Notes: generated by a model not told the origin, from the sequence alone. A stretch of DNA of 64,000 nt from an uncultured Prevotellaceae bacterium (GCA_902776545.1 CACYQO010000009.1:1-64000), one strand, 5' to 3'. Shown: positions 50,704 to 59,989, counted from the first letter of the stretch. A program made the numbers and translations.

Positions 50704-53110
50704 TCGCCTCGGGCAAATTGTTCAGCGGCACGAACAGCGGCTTTATCCACTCGGGCACACCCTTACGGGGATTCTTCTTCAGTTGCTCCTGCCACTCCTC
50801 GTCCGTCAGACGCTGCTCGTCGATGGACTGGATGAACTCACGATAGCTGAACACAGCACCACGCGTGAGTATCAGATAGCCACCGATCTCGACCACCACG
50901 TAGATCTCATCGGCATCACCTACGGCCTCGAAGAGGATAGACTTATTCGGGTTGTTGTCGGCGTTGGCGGTATAGACATCAGCCACGAGGGCCACTTTCT
51001 TGTCGGCGCCCTGCACATCGCTCCAGCCCGAGAGATACTGGTCTTCGCTGCGGATGAGGTCGAGTGAGATGTACTCGAAGGTAGCACCCACGGCCTTGAT
51101 CTGATCGTACTCCTCATCGGTAGGCTCCTGACCAGCCAGCTCTTTCTCGCTGATTCTCAGCAGGAACTGGGCTTCGTCGCGCATACGCTCAGTGGCGTCC
51201 TTCACCTTCTCAGGGAGCATGTTCTCCTGCTTCAGCAGCTTTTCGGTGTTGTCGAGCAGTTCGATGGCCTTCTTCCAGAAACCAACATTAGGCTCCACAT
51301 AGCCTTTCACCACAGGATCGGGTATATCTTCGCCACCGCCGCACTCGGCACCTGCGGGCTGCTTGGCGTAGAGGATGGCGTCGTGCTTCAGTTCGGCCCA
51401 CGAGGCGAGCACAGCGTTCAGGTCTTTCTTGTCCCACTCGGGTGTCACCATGAAGTAGGGCATCTTGTCCTTGCCTTCCTTGTCGGTGAGCACCTTCAGG
51501 GCGTTCATCCATTGTGTGCAGGTGGTCTCCTGCCAGTCAATCTCGCCCATACGCTTCTTCATCGACTTCAGACTGTCGCCTAAGGCCTTCCAGTCGGTCT
51601 TCTCTTCCATCAGAATCTGCTCAGCGGCCGAGACACCCATTGCGGCGAAGAAGTCGAGACCCTTGGGCACAGCACGCTTAGTGGGATTGTTGTCGTAGTC
51701 GACCATATTCAGCAGCACTTCGGCATCAGGCTGGTAGCGCTGGGGCATCACGTTGATCTTGTTGTGACTGGTCTTCTCAAACTTCGGACGGATGCGTGTC
51801 TGCTTGTCGCCGATTTCCTTGAGCGAGGCGGTGATCTTTGCGATGGCCTCGTCGCTGTGGATGAGGTCTTCCATCTGCATGCCCGTCTTCTCCACCTCAG
51901 CGATCACCTGCGGCAGGCTGAGGTTGTCAGACTGGCCCATCATATAGGTGATGAGCTGGTTCAGACGGTTGTAGTTCTGCTGTGAGGTCTTGTCGCTTTT
52001 CAGCGCACAGGCCTGTTGCACGGCGGCCTTCACCTCGTCTTTGCTGTTGAGGCCGAAGGGCACGCTCTGTATCCACATCATGCCTCGGAAGTAGCGCTGC
52101 AGCTTCTCGGTGCGGGTGTAGTGGCCACGCGGACGGAAGAGGCTGTAGGCGAACATGATGTCATGATAGTCTTCCATATAGCGGCTGAAGTTGTTGACGG
52201 AGGCCATCACATTATTATATTCCTCTAAATCGATGCTGCCAGGCTCTGGGTCGGAGATCCACTCGCCGGTGAACAGCTTGTGAGCGACGTTGTAGAAGGT
52301 GGTGTTGTGCTTGGCAATCTTGTTGACCTCTTCGTCGGAGCCCGACCAGCGCTCCATATTGTAGAGCAGTTCGTGCATGTTGCGCGTGAACTGGATCATC
52401 ATCGGCAGCAGCTGATTCTCCTCTATCTCGCGCAGCGTGCAGTCGATATAGAGGTGGTAAAGCTGCAGGAAGAGGTCGGTGGTCACAAAGTTGGGAAACT
52501 GCGAGTAGTCGTTCTGCTCGTAGATGTTGAACAGCTGGTCGTTGGTGGCGGGCACGATGGCGAAGCCGTCCTTGGCCAGATGCTGGCAGAGCAGCGAGTC
52601 GAAGTCCTTCAGCTGCGTGGGGTTCGAGAGGTTCTGCATGTTGACGCGCAGACCTGCCTCTGTGGTGAAGTTTTCCTTCAGCAGCTCGGCCTCACGGGCT
52701 TTCATGCGGTCGATGAAGGCTTGTTCCTTGTCGGAATATTTCACAGCTTCTGTCTCGATGGCCTGACGGTAGTAGAAGTCGCGCCAGGGTTCACCCTCCT
52801 TCATCTTCTGGTAGTCGAATTGGTTCGCCTCAGAGAACTTCCACATCAGCGAGTCGTACCATGTGGTAGTGGAATAGATGCCTCTCAGGTAGGCGTCCTT
52901 GATGGGAAATCCCTTGCGGGCAGCAGGAGCATGCGAGAGTAGGGTGATGTCGCTCAGCGGCAGACCCGACACGTCCATGTCGAAATCGATACTGTCAAGA
53001 AGATTCTCAACGTTGATGTGCGAAACGGGCACATTGACTGCGCTCTGTTTCTGGCTGCAGGCCGTAATCAATCCGACTAGGCAGACGATAAGGAAAGATT
53101 TTGTCTTCAT
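50672..53110 (-). CDS. DUF3160 lipoprotein
   Basis: 812-residue exported protein with lipoprotein signal ending in ITACSQK (Cys near 18). The long helical body matches DUF3160: FATTDLFLQLYHLYIDCTLREIE-type LFLQLYHLYIDC, QLLPMMIQFTRNMHE, YAKQPAGAECGGGED, and VGATFEYISLDLIRSED. No catalytic motif is obvious. It is the first gene of a pair with the capA-like gene (32 bp overlap), suggesting linked roles at the envelope. Confidence 0.9.
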   Translation of the reverse strand: MKTKSFLIVCLVGLITACSQKQSAVNVPVSHINVENLLDSIDFDMDVSGLPLSDITLLSHAPAARKGFPIKDAYLRGIYSTTTWYDSLMWKFSEANQFDYQKMKEGEPWRDFYYRQAIETEAVKYSDKEQAFIDRMKAREAELLKENFTTEAGLRVNMQNLSNPTQLKDFDSLLCQHLAKDGFAIVPATNDQLFNIYEQNDYSQFPNFVTTDLFLQLYHLYIDCTLREIEENQLLPMMIQFTRNMHELLYNMERWSGSDEEVNKIAKHNTTFYNVAHKLFTGEWISDPEPGSIDLEEYNNVMASVNNFSRYMEDYHDIMFAYSLFRPRGHYTRTEKLQRYFRGMMWIQSVPFGLNSKDEVKAAVQQACALKSDKTSQQNYNRLNQLITYMMGQSDNLSLPQVIAEVEKTGMQMEDLIHSDEAIAKITASLKEIGDKQTRIRPKFEKTSHNKINVMPQRYQPDAEVLLNMVDYDNNPTKRAVPKGLDFFAAMGVSAAEQILMEEKTDWKALGDSLKSMKKRMGEIDWQETTCTQWMNALKVLTDKEGKDKMPYFMVTPEWDKKDLNAVLASWAELKHDAILYAKQPAGAECGGGEDIPDPVVKGYVEPNVGFWKKAIELLDNTEKLLKQENMLPEKVKDATERMRDEAQFLLRISEKELAGQEPTDEEYDQIKAVGATFEYISLDLIRSEDQYLSGWSDVQGADKKVALVADVYTANADNNPNKSILFEAVGDADEIYVVVEIGGYLILTRGAVFSYREFIQSIDEQRLTDEEWQEQLKKNPRKGVPEWIKPLFVPLNNLPEANEEFFYSTGC

Positions 53111-53121
53111 TGGCTTATGTA

Positions 53122-53188
53122 TTTAATGTTCAATCTTCAATGTTCAATCTTCAATGTTCAATGTTCAATCTTCAATGTTCAATGCTCA
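53122..53188. repeat. TTCAATG/TTCAATC tandem repeat
   Basis: About nine 7-mers between the DUF3160 start and the next gene. The proximal units supply the stop codon of the 53179-53841 gene. Confidence 0.92.
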
Positions 53189-53841
53189 AAGTGTCGTAGG
53201 GCGGTCTCCTTGTCCACACCTTTTATAATAAAGCGCTCGAACTTCATGCCGAATCCGCTCCACTTATAGTCCGATACCACATAAAGCGAGTCGGTAGTCG
53301 ATTCCAATGCTCTTATACGACCCATACTATCGCTCTCTTCTGGTGCCACAAACCGAAAATCCTCCAGAATACCACCCAGCTTCGATCCCAACCACATCGG
53401 CCTCACTAACTTTCTTGTGGACGAACTTACTTCCTGCGCTCGTTTCCCCTCCTGAGTAGGAGATTGCGTCTTCATGGAGCAATCTTCTGTTAGGGGTGGT
53501 CTGATCTGCCCTTGTGCGCCTCCGCGCCCCTCAATCTGTTTAAATATGAACAGCCTCCTCCCCATCGGATAGTACCTCGTCTTCTTAATGACTCCCACCA
53601 TCGCATCCTCGCTCCCGTCGCCATCTATATCTCCCGTCTGGAACTGATAAACAGGGTGCGCCAGCCGCCACTCGTCACTCTTGCTTCCGCCCTTCACGCT
53701 AAGCCAATACAGGCTGTCATTCTCCTGCCTGAGTTCAAACGCCTGACTCCTGCCTCCTGTCTCCTGACTCTTGCCCATCATGGGCATCAGCATCAGCAGC
53801 CATACGGTGACTATTGGGATGATGGTTCGGTTCTGTTGCAT
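53179..53841 (-). CDS. Hypothetical exported protein with Asp-rich GDIDGDGSED motif
   Basis: Start set at the Met giving MQQNRTIIPIVTVWLLMLMPMMGKS, a signal peptide, because the promoter box lies just upstream; a longer frame covers the promoter. 220 residues. GDIDGDGSEDAMVGV looks like an FG-GAP calcium loop, and RPMWLGSKLGGILEDFRFV and YKWSGFGMKFERF are further conserved-looking blocks. Two repeats are translated inside: a GGAGTCA arm right after the signal and a family 2 copy (RPPLTEDCSMKTQSPTQEG) in mid-protein. No function known. Confidence 0.75.
   Translation of the reverse strand: MQQNRTIIPIVTVWLLMLMPMMGKSQETGGRSQAFELRQENDSLYWLSVKGGSKSDEWRLAHPVYQFQTGDIDGDGSEDAMVGVIKKTRYYPMGRRLFIFKQIEGRGGAQGQIRPPLTEDCSMKTQSPTQEGKRAQEVSSSTRKLVRPMWLGSKLGGILEDFRFVAPEESDSMGRIRALESTTDSLYVVSDYKWSGFGMKFERFIIKGVDKETALRHFEH
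53430..53530 (-). repeat. Family 2 repeat with long loop
   Basis: Read on the gene strand: GATCAGACCACCCCT, about 35 bases, then CTACTCAGGAGGGGAAACG. The palindrome core is interrupted by a GAAGATTGC/GCAATCTC pair. Codes for part of the 53179 protein. Confidence 0.75.
53741..53772 (-). repeat. GGAGTCA single arm after a signal peptide
   Basis: Units GGAGTCA, GGAGACA, GGAGGCA, GGAGTCA in the 53179-53841 gene. Same motif as the arms in glmM. Confidence 0.85.
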
Positions 53842-53849
53842 ATCGGTTA

Positions 53850-53857
53850 CAAAGGTA
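53850..53857 (-). promoter_or_regulatory. Promoter -7 box of the 53179-53841 gene
   Basis: TACCTTTG ends 8 bp before the ATG, again implying a very short leader. Confidence 0.65.
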
Positions 53858-53906
53858 CGAATATTCTTTGAATAACGTATGCTTTTTACCGACTTTTTTA
53901 TTAGCG

Positions 53907-54029
53907 CGTGACAATTGTGACAAATGACAGTTTTATTTTCACCCATACCGCCATCGCGTTTCAGTGTGTCTTTCCTTGTACCTATCAGAATGTGTAAAAA
54001 ATAAACTGTCATTTGTCACAATTGTCACG
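53907..54029. repeat. TGACAATTGTGACA inverted arm pair
   Basis: CGTGACAATTGTGACAAATG at 53907 and its inverse ending in CACAATTGTCACG at 54029, both with the ACTGTC/GACAGT portion, around a 60-base spacer. Arms consist of TGACAAT-like 7-8 bp units. Confidence 0.9.
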
Positions 54030-54146
54030 TTTGCCTTTCTGAATATACGTATCACGTAAACAATATGTAAAATAAATTCATTATCATTTTCTTTTTATGG
54101 CTACTTCTGTATCTGCTTGATTCTCTGATAGTTAAAAGGCCAAAAC

Positions 54147-54182
54147 TTTAGGCTAAGGAAAATTAAGTTTCCTTAGCCTAAA
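54147..54182. repeat. 15 bp perfect hairpin
   Basis: TTTAGGCTAAGGAAA (54147-54161) and TTTCCTTAGCCTAAA (54168-54182) with a six-base loop. No T-run follows on either side; it is 96 bp downstream of the Big_2 gene's stop on that gene's strand. Confidence 0.9.
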
Positions 54183-54277
54183 CTCTGACTTTCCCCTAAC
54201 GAAAGTCCCGCTATACCCTATCTAAACTCCGATTTTTTTTGTCTTGCCGCAAGGAATGTAATACAAATTCGTAATAC

Positions 54278-57157
54278 CTATTTTTTCTTCAAGATCTTCT
54301 TGCCGTTGACAATGTAGATACCATCTGGCAGGCCATCGAGAGAAGTTACCTGGTGAAGCACCTTGCGACCACTCAGGTCATAGACGTCGAACGGCTCTGT
54401 GACGGCAGGACTTTCAAGCTCCTTGATACCTGTCAACTCGTCATCATCTCCGATCATTGAACGTGCCTCTGAGTTTGATAATACAGTCACTGTGCAGGTG
54501 CCCTTCAGGCCAGTGGCAACCGATGTACAGGTAATGGTGGCAGTACCAGCCTTGATGCCCTTCACTTTTCCTTCTGCAGTCACCGTAGCTATCGACGTGT
54601 TAGAGCTTTTCCAGGTTACACTCTTATCGGTCAAGGTTGAAGGATAGACCGTGGCGTACAGCATGTTTGTCCTGCTCTTCTTTAGAGAAAACTCAGACGT
54701 ACCAATGATCACTTTGCCGACAGTCACATGACAGGTGGCCTTCGCACCCGTCGCTACAGAGGTGCAGGTGATAGTAGCCGTACCTGTTTTCACGCCCTTC
54801 ACCTTACCAGCGCTCGTCACAGTGGCAATCTTCGTATCTGAGCTCTTCCAGGTCACGCTCTTGTCTGTCAATGTCTCGGGAATAACTGTGGCTTTCAGCG
54901 TCATCGTCTTACCCTTCTCAACGCAAGCCTCAGTCTTGTTAAGGGTCACAATGCCCTTCACAACGGTCAGTGTGCAGGTAGCCTTAAGGCCCGTTGCATT
55001 GGAGGTGCAGGTGATGGTAGACGTTCCTGCCTTCACACCTTTCACCTTGCCCTTGCTCGACACAGTGGCTACCTTCGTGTCCGAGCTCTTCCATGTTACG
55101 CTCTTGTCAGATAATGTCGATGGTGTAACTGTGGCGGTCAGTGTCAGTGTCTTGCCCTTCAGAATGTTAGCCTTTGTCTTATTGAGTTTAACTCCACCCT
55201 CAACAATTGTTACTTTACAGGTTGCCTTCGCTCCCGTCGCCTTGGAGGTACAAGTGATAGTAGCAATGCCTGCCTTTACGCCTTTTACTTTACCACCGCT
55301 TGTCACCGTAGCCACCTTCTTGTTCGAACTCTCCCACGTCACACTCTTATCTGGCAAGTCTGAGGGAGTGATGGTGGCTATCAGCGTCAAAGTCTTACCC
55401 TCCTGAATAGTAACCTTGGTCTTGCTGAGTTTAATCTTTGCATCTACCTTTTCCCAAATAGTCATAAAAGCCTTCCAAGGATTCACAGCCTTATAGGCAT
55501 CTAAACAGCCTATTGGCACATGCAGGGTCACATAGCCCTCGATATATGAGTTTTCAAACGCTGTCCTGTCAGTCTTGGGAACATTATCTGCATTAACGAT
55601 TACATCAGTTAGCTTATCTATATTAGCAAAGGCTCGTGACTCTATCTGGTTAACACTCTTACCTAACTCTATCGAGGTAATATTTTTACATCCATAAAAT
55701 GCCTCGTCTCCAATGGCTCTAACGCTTTCTGGTATTACAACAGAAGTAATATCAGTATTATTCTTAAATGAATAGTCTACGATATCAGTAACACTAAAAT
55801 TATAACCGCCAACCTCAACAGGCGAAATAATCTTAACATCTCCGCTTGCATTGTCGTTACCCAAAACCTCTGCGAGTTCATTTCCTGCATTATATACCTG
55901 ATAAATAACACCATTCTTGGTTATTTTCGACCAACTGAATGTGCCTGTCACCGTTACGTCTCCTGCTGGCATCTTTTTAGGTATATTTCTCCACCCAGAG
56001 AACGTCATTCCCTTTTTTGTAGGTTCCGGTTCTGGCACGACTTCAGAATCGAAATTAACCTCACAAACTTTGTATTCTACACCGTCGACCTTATATGTAA
56101 GCTTGTATGTGTTTGGGCTAAATGTTCCTGTAATAGTCACATCATGGTTAGGCATCTTATCTGGTATTTCGCTCCATCCAGAAAAAGAGTAACCTTGTTT
56201 TGATGGATATTTTGCTGGAGTAATGACTTCACCTTCTTCATAGTAAGAAGTTTGGTAAACAACATTATCTACAATATATGTGAGTGTATAATCAAAGTAT
56301 TCTATTTTCCCAAATTCATTCCATGGGCTTTTGGGGTAACAATCTTTATGTTTTTGGGAAATATGAAGTGTCTTTTTGCTACAATCTGAAAAAGCGGGAA
56401 ACACACCATCGACACGTTTTATACGATCGATAACATTAATGTTACTGCTATAGCTAAAAACGTTCTCTAAGTTGTCACAATCTTTAAAAGAAGAAGGCCC
56501 AATTTCTGTGACTTTATTATGAAATACCACAGATTCAAAACTACCTCCAGTAAACGTTCCTCTACTTATTTTATAAATATCGTCCGGTATTATTAAGTCT
56601 ACTATTTTTATGCCATTTAGGTATAAGTCATGAGCAGAAGACAGTGGATTTGTTTCATCATCGTACCAGCAATCATCTTCTTCGCGACCACTAAAACAAC
56701 CAATTCCGAACTCAATTTTACACCACGCAGACAAGTCGGATATATAAACGGCTTTCATGGAGCTACATCCATCAAAAGCTCCACTTCCTATTTTGGTAAT
56801 GCTTGATGGAATAGTTATAGAATTTAAATTACCACATCTGTAAAAAGCCCCATGTCTTTCATCGCGACCATCTAGCCCCTCACCTCCAGAATACCCTTCA
56901 ATAGAAGTGACAGCATATTTGATGCCATTAAATATAATAGATTCAGGAATGACAACATCACCCTCATAACCTTGGACACGAATCTCATCTTGTTCTTCGT
57001 ATTCATCGTAAATCTGGACACAACCAGTAACTGACGCTTCTTTTGTTGAACTTTTCAATTTGTAATATATGCCATTTTGTTCAACATCATAATAGGTGGC
57101 ATAAAGAGACAATGGTAATAATAATGCCTCAAAAATCATTAAAAGTTTAAACCTCAT
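54278..57157 (-). CDS. BspA-type LRR and Big_2 surface protein
   Basis: 959 residues when started at MRFKLLMIFEALLLPLSLYA (signal peptide); the longer frame upstream is not credible as it crosses a promoter box. Order of domains: BspA-type LRR_5 repeats (about 60-300), two FFGWS-like InlB B/List-Bact repeats (FSGWSEIPDKMP and FSGWRNIPKKMP), a second LRR block (TSVVIPESVRAIGDEAFYG), four Big_2 domains of about 80 residues, and a C-terminal sorting-like tail (EPFDVYDLSGRKVLHQ...GIYIVNGKKILKKK). Likely a surface adhesin or binding protein. N-terminal half is AT-rich, Big_2 part is not. Confidence 0.9.
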   Translation of the reverse strand: MRFKLLMIFEALLLPLSLYATYYDVEQNGIYYKLKSSTKEASVTGCVQIYDEYEEQDEIRVQGYEGDVVIPESIIFNGIKYAVTSIEGYSGGEGLDGRDERHGAFYRCGNLNSITIPSSITKIGSGAFDGCSSMKAVYISDLSAWCKIEFGIGCFSGREEDDCWYDDETNPLSSAHDLYLNGIKIVDLIIPDDIYKISRGTFTGGSFESVVFHNKVTEIGPSSFKDCDNLENVFSYSSNINVIDRIKRVDGVFPAFSDCSKKTLHISQKHKDCYPKSPWNEFGKIEYFDYTLTYIVDNVVYQTSYYEEGEVITPAKYPSKQGYSFSGWSEIPDKMPNHDVTITGTFSPNTYKLTYKVDGVEYKVCEVNFDSEVVPEPEPTKKGMTFSGWRNIPKKMPAGDVTVTGTFSWSKITKNGVIYQVYNAGNELAEVLGNDNASGDVKIISPVEVGGYNFSVTDIVDYSFKNNTDITSVVIPESVRAIGDEAFYGCKNITSIELGKSVNQIESRAFANIDKLTDVIVNADNVPKTDRTAFENSYIEGYVTLHVPIGCLDAYKAVNPWKAFMTIWEKVDAKIKLSKTKVTIQEGKTLTLIATITPSDLPDKSVTWESSNKKVATVTSGGKVKGVKAGIATITCTSKATGAKATCKVTIVEGGVKLNKTKANILKGKTLTLTATVTPSTLSDKSVTWKSSDTKVATVSSKGKVKGVKAGTSTITCTSNATGLKATCTLTVVKGIVTLNKTEACVEKGKTMTLKATVIPETLTDKSVTWKSSDTKIATVTSAGKVKGVKTGTATITCTSVATGAKATCHVTVGKVIIGTSEFSLKKSRTNMLYATVYPSTLTDKSVTWKSSNTSIATVTAEGKVKGIKAGTATITCTSVATGLKGTCTVTVLSNSEARSMIGDDDELTGIKELESPAVTEPFDVYDLSGRKVLHQVTSLDGLPDGIYIVNGKKILKKK

Positions 57158-57180
57158 ACTCGTGGACTTTAGTTGTTTTG

Positions 57181-57188
57181 CAAATTTA
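57181..57188 (-). promoter_or_regulatory. Promoter -7 box of the LRR/Big_2 gene
   Basis: TAAATTTG on the minus strand, 24 bp before the start at 57157. Confidence 0.6.
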
Positions 57189-57257
57189 CGACAATTTTCA
57201 ATAAGTTGTTTATACGAACACGAACATTTAGGGAGAATTAACAAAGGCGGCTTACTC

Positions 57258-57417
57258 ATCACGAGCTTGCCGCCATCAAATATAACAAAAGTCTAATCTG
57301 TTTATACTGTTGACTGTATGTATAATCGGTTCCAGCAGTCAGGGTCGCACTTCCCATCTTTACTGTTATTGAAGAAGGAAGATCTTTGCCTTCTTTTACT
57401 ATATACTTTGTACGATA
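57258..57417 (-). pseudogene. Decayed surface-protein fragment
   Basis: An open stretch without a start reads TKYIVKEGKDLPSSITVKMG followed by SATLTAGTDYTYSQQYK. This has the look of an Ig-like or MBG-type repeat of an exported protein. It is short and isolated between the two Big_2 genes. Confidence 0.4.
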
Positions 57418-57425
57418 TCAAATCA

Positions 57426-59141
57426 CTATTTTTTCTTCAATATCTTCTTCCCATTGACGATGTAGATACCATCAGGCAGGCCATCGAGTGAAGTTACCTG
57501 GTGAAGCACCTTGCGACCATTCTGGTCATAGACGTCGAACGGCTCTGCGACTGCAGGACTTTCAAGCTCCTTGAGACCTGTCAACTCGTCATCATCTCCG
57601 ATCATTGAGCGTGCCCCCGAGGTTGATAATACCGTCACTGTGCAGGTGCCCTTCAGACCAGTGGCAACCGATGTACAGGTAATGGTAGCAGTACCGGCCT
57701 TGATACCCTTCACTCTGCCTTCTTCGTTCACCGTGGCTATCGACGTGTCAGAACTCTCCCAAGTCACGCTTTTGTCAGCCAAGTCCGTGGGATAAAGGAT
57801 GGGAATAAGTATGGTCTCACGACTCCTCTTAAGAGAAAACTCAGACATGCTGATAATCACTTTGCCGACAGTCACTTGGCAGGTTGCCTTCACACCTGTC
57901 GCTACAGAGGTACAGGTAATGGTAGCCGTACCATACTTCACGCCCTTCACCTTACCTTCACTCGTTACTGTAACAATCTTCGTATCTGAGCTCTCCCAAG
58001 TCACGCTCTTGTCTGCCAACGTCTCGGGAGTAACCGTAGCTTTCAGTGTCAATGTTTTGCCCTTCTGAACATAAGTCTCCGTCTTGTTGAGAGTTACAGC
58101 GCTCTTTACAACAGTCACGGTGAAAGTGGCCTTCAGGCCCGTTGCATTAGAGGTACAGGTGATGGTGGCCGTACCAGCCTTCACACCTTTCACCTTACCT
58201 GCAGTCGTCACTGTGGCAATTTTCGTGTTCGAGCTCTCCCAGGTCACACTCCTATCTTCCAATTTCGAGGGATAGACCGTAGCGGTCAGTGTCACTGTCT
58301 TACCCTTATTAATGAGAGCCTCTTTCTTGTCGAGTTTCACATAACCGACTGTCACTTCACAGGTTGCCTTTGCCCCCGTCGAGTTGGAGGTGCAAGTGAT
58401 GGTGGCCGTGCCTGTCTTCACACCCTTCACCTTACCACCGCTTGTCACCGTGGCCACCTTCGTATTCGAGCTCTCCCATGTTAAACTTTCATCCGTTGTT
58501 GATGGGGATACTATTGCTTTTAACGTCACAGTCTTGCCCTTCTGAATGGTAACATTCGACTCGTTAAGTTTAACCTCTGGTACGTCTGGCGTTGTATTTT
58601 CACCTAATGTAATAGCATTAGGACATGGTGTTATTATACCTTCATCATGCTTAATACCAACTAAATTGAATTCAAGATAACCACCATTTTGAAAAGAAGA
58701 ACTTAAGCACTCTGTTCGAATTACCGCAGGGTCATGAGCGTCAGTCCAGGAATATGCACGGCAATAAATCCAATCATATATGAAGCCACCCAAATATTTG
58801 CTCACAACTTCATTAGGATCTTTAGAGTTAACAGAATAGTTTATTTGATTAGAAGGTATTGCTGCTGTTTGGCCTGCTGGTATTCTGTACATGGCACATC
58901 CATCGCTGACAGGATCGAGATCAACATTGATTGGCCCCCAATCGTCTTGTGTTGGTGTACTTACGGCGATATATATATGTCCTGTTATATATATATCTTC
59001 AGAACTAACATTATGAAGTACAACTCCGATGTTCACATCACCGACTCCACGAGTACCATTAACATTGGAATTGTCTGTTTCAAACGCACTTGCCATCATT
59101 GGCAGTAACATTGCAATAAGGGTAAAAATTTTTATCTTCAT
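57426..59141 (-). CDS. Big_2 repeat surface protein
   Basis: 571 residues: signal peptide MKIKIFTLIAMLLPMMASAFE, a unique N-terminal domain of about 165 residues (VVLHNVSSEDIYITGHIYIAV ... GGYLEFNLVGIKHD), then four Big_2 domains with the repeated GKVKGVKxGTATITCTS and KSVTWESSxTK patterns, and the same C-terminal tail as its neighbour (EPFDVYDQNGRKVLHQ). It looks like a paralogue of the 54278-57157 protein sharing the last ~400 residues, including near-identical DNA at the end. Confidence 0.9.
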   Translation of the reverse strand: MKIKIFTLIAMLLPMMASAFETDNSNVNGTRGVGDVNIGVVLHNVSSEDIYITGHIYIAVSTPTQDDWGPINVDLDPVSDGCAMYRIPAGQTAAIPSNQINYSVNSKDPNEVVSKYLGGFIYDWIYCRAYSWTDAHDPAVIRTECLSSSFQNGGYLEFNLVGIKHDEGIITPCPNAITLGENTTPDVPEVKLNESNVTIQKGKTVTLKAIVSPSTTDESLTWESSNTKVATVTSGGKVKGVKTGTATITCTSNSTGAKATCEVTVGYVKLDKKEALINKGKTVTLTATVYPSKLEDRSVTWESSNTKIATVTTAGKVKGVKAGTATITCTSNATGLKATFTVTVVKSAVTLNKTETYVQKGKTLTLKATVTPETLADKSVTWESSDTKIVTVTSEGKVKGVKYGTATITCTSVATGVKATCQVTVGKVIISMSEFSLKRSRETILIPILYPTDLADKSVTWESSDTSIATVNEEGRVKGIKAGTATITCTSVATGLKGTCTVTVLSTSGARSMIGDDDELTGLKELESPAVAEPFDVYDQNGRKVLHQVTSLDGLPDGIYIVNGKKILKKK

Positions 59142-59169
59142 TATTATAAAGGTTGATAATTATTAATTC

Positions 59170-59796
59170 TTAGGAGGGTTTGTTTTCTTCGGGCTTGAAG
59201 AAGAGGGTCCAGCGGTAGAGGTTGCAGCCGACGAAGTTGCCGAGGACTTCGCTGAGGTAGACGATGAGGACGTCGGACTGGAGGAGTTGGGCGGCAGGGG
59301 AGACGAGGAAATAGAAGGCGTCGGCGATGGAGTGGGCGAAGCCGCAGAGGATGAAGACGGGCACACCAAGGATCAGCGGCAGCATCTTACCCTTGCGGGC
59401 GAACTCGACGGCGGTGGTCATGATGAATCCGCAGCCGATGGCCAGCAGGAAACACGCCCAGGGGCCTTTCGCCAGCCGTCCGGTGAGGATCTTTGAGGCG
59501 GGCTCGATGCAGTCGGGCTGGGCATAAGCAATCATCCAGGCGGAGAGCAGACAGCCCGCGATGTTGCCCAGGAGCACGACGCCAAGCATCGTCCAGTCGC
59601 CCTGACGACGGATGAAGCCTGCTGTGCCTGTATAGAGCTTGAGACCGTAATAGACGACGGTGGTGAGGCCGAAGGCGAAGAGAACGGCGCCGGCAACGCC
59701 GCCCACACGCAGGTTGACCACACATCCGATGGAGATGCAGATGCCGGCGAGGATGGCCAGCGGAAAGGTTTCACGAAGCAGTTTTTGCATATTCAT
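59170..59796 (-). CDS. Formate/nitrite transporter family channel
   Basis: FNT-type pentameric channel subunit of 208 residues with six hydrophobic segments (LAILAGICISIGCVVNL, AVLFAFGLTTVVYYGL, LGVVLLGNIAGCLLSAW, ACFLLAIGCGFIMTTAVEFA, LPLILGVPVFILCGFAHSIAD, LSEVLGNFVGCNLYRW). The KLYTGTAGF and AFYFL stretches match the family's loops. It is shorter than FocA (about 280), but similar short forms are common in Bacteroidota. The substrate (formate, nitrite or another small anion) cannot be told. Confidence 0.88.
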   Translation of the reverse strand: MNMQKLLRETFPLAILAGICISIGCVVNLRVGGVAGAVLFAFGLTTVVYYGLKLYTGTAGFIRRQGDWTMLGVVLLGNIAGCLLSAWMIAYAQPDCIEPASKILTGRLAKGPWACFLLAIGCGFIMTTAVEFARKGKMLPLILGVPVFILCGFAHSIADAFYFLVSPAAQLLQSDVLIVYLSEVLGNFVGCNLYRWTLFFKPEENKPS

Positions 59797-59812
59797 ACAA
59801 TGTTTAAGGCCG

Positions 59813-59820
59813 CAAAGTTA
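59813..59820 (-). promoter_or_regulatory. Promoter -7 box of the FNT gene
   Basis: TAACTTTG on the minus strand, 17 bp before the start at 59796. Confidence 0.6.
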
Positions 59821-59945
59821 GACAATAATTTTGAATCGTGCAAAGTTTAATGGCTGTTTGTGACAATTCTTTCTTTGAAAGCGGCAAAAATGTCGAGCGG
59901 TGACAGTTTTTTTGCGGAAATGTTGGCGGTTTGGGAATAAGTTCG

Positions 59946-59953
59946 TACTTTTG
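59946..59953 (+). promoter_or_regulatory. Promoter -7 box of the MFS-like gene
   Basis: TACTTTTG, 37 bp before the start at 59990, with a weak TTGG 20 bp upstream. Confidence 0.6.
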
Positions 59954-59989
59954 CAGATGATTATTTGAAGAGACAAAACGGGCAACGAT

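Larger units (their letters stand above)
53842..54277. other. Gene-free region with two inverted-repeat structures
   Basis: About 435 bp with no supportable gene. It contains a promoter box, an inverted arm pair and an unrelated 15 bp perfect hairpin, listed separately. Confidence 0.75.

Noticed and set aside
54278-59141. Single split gene
   Set aside because: Both Big_2 proteins have their own signal peptide and complete C-terminal tail, so they are paralogues.
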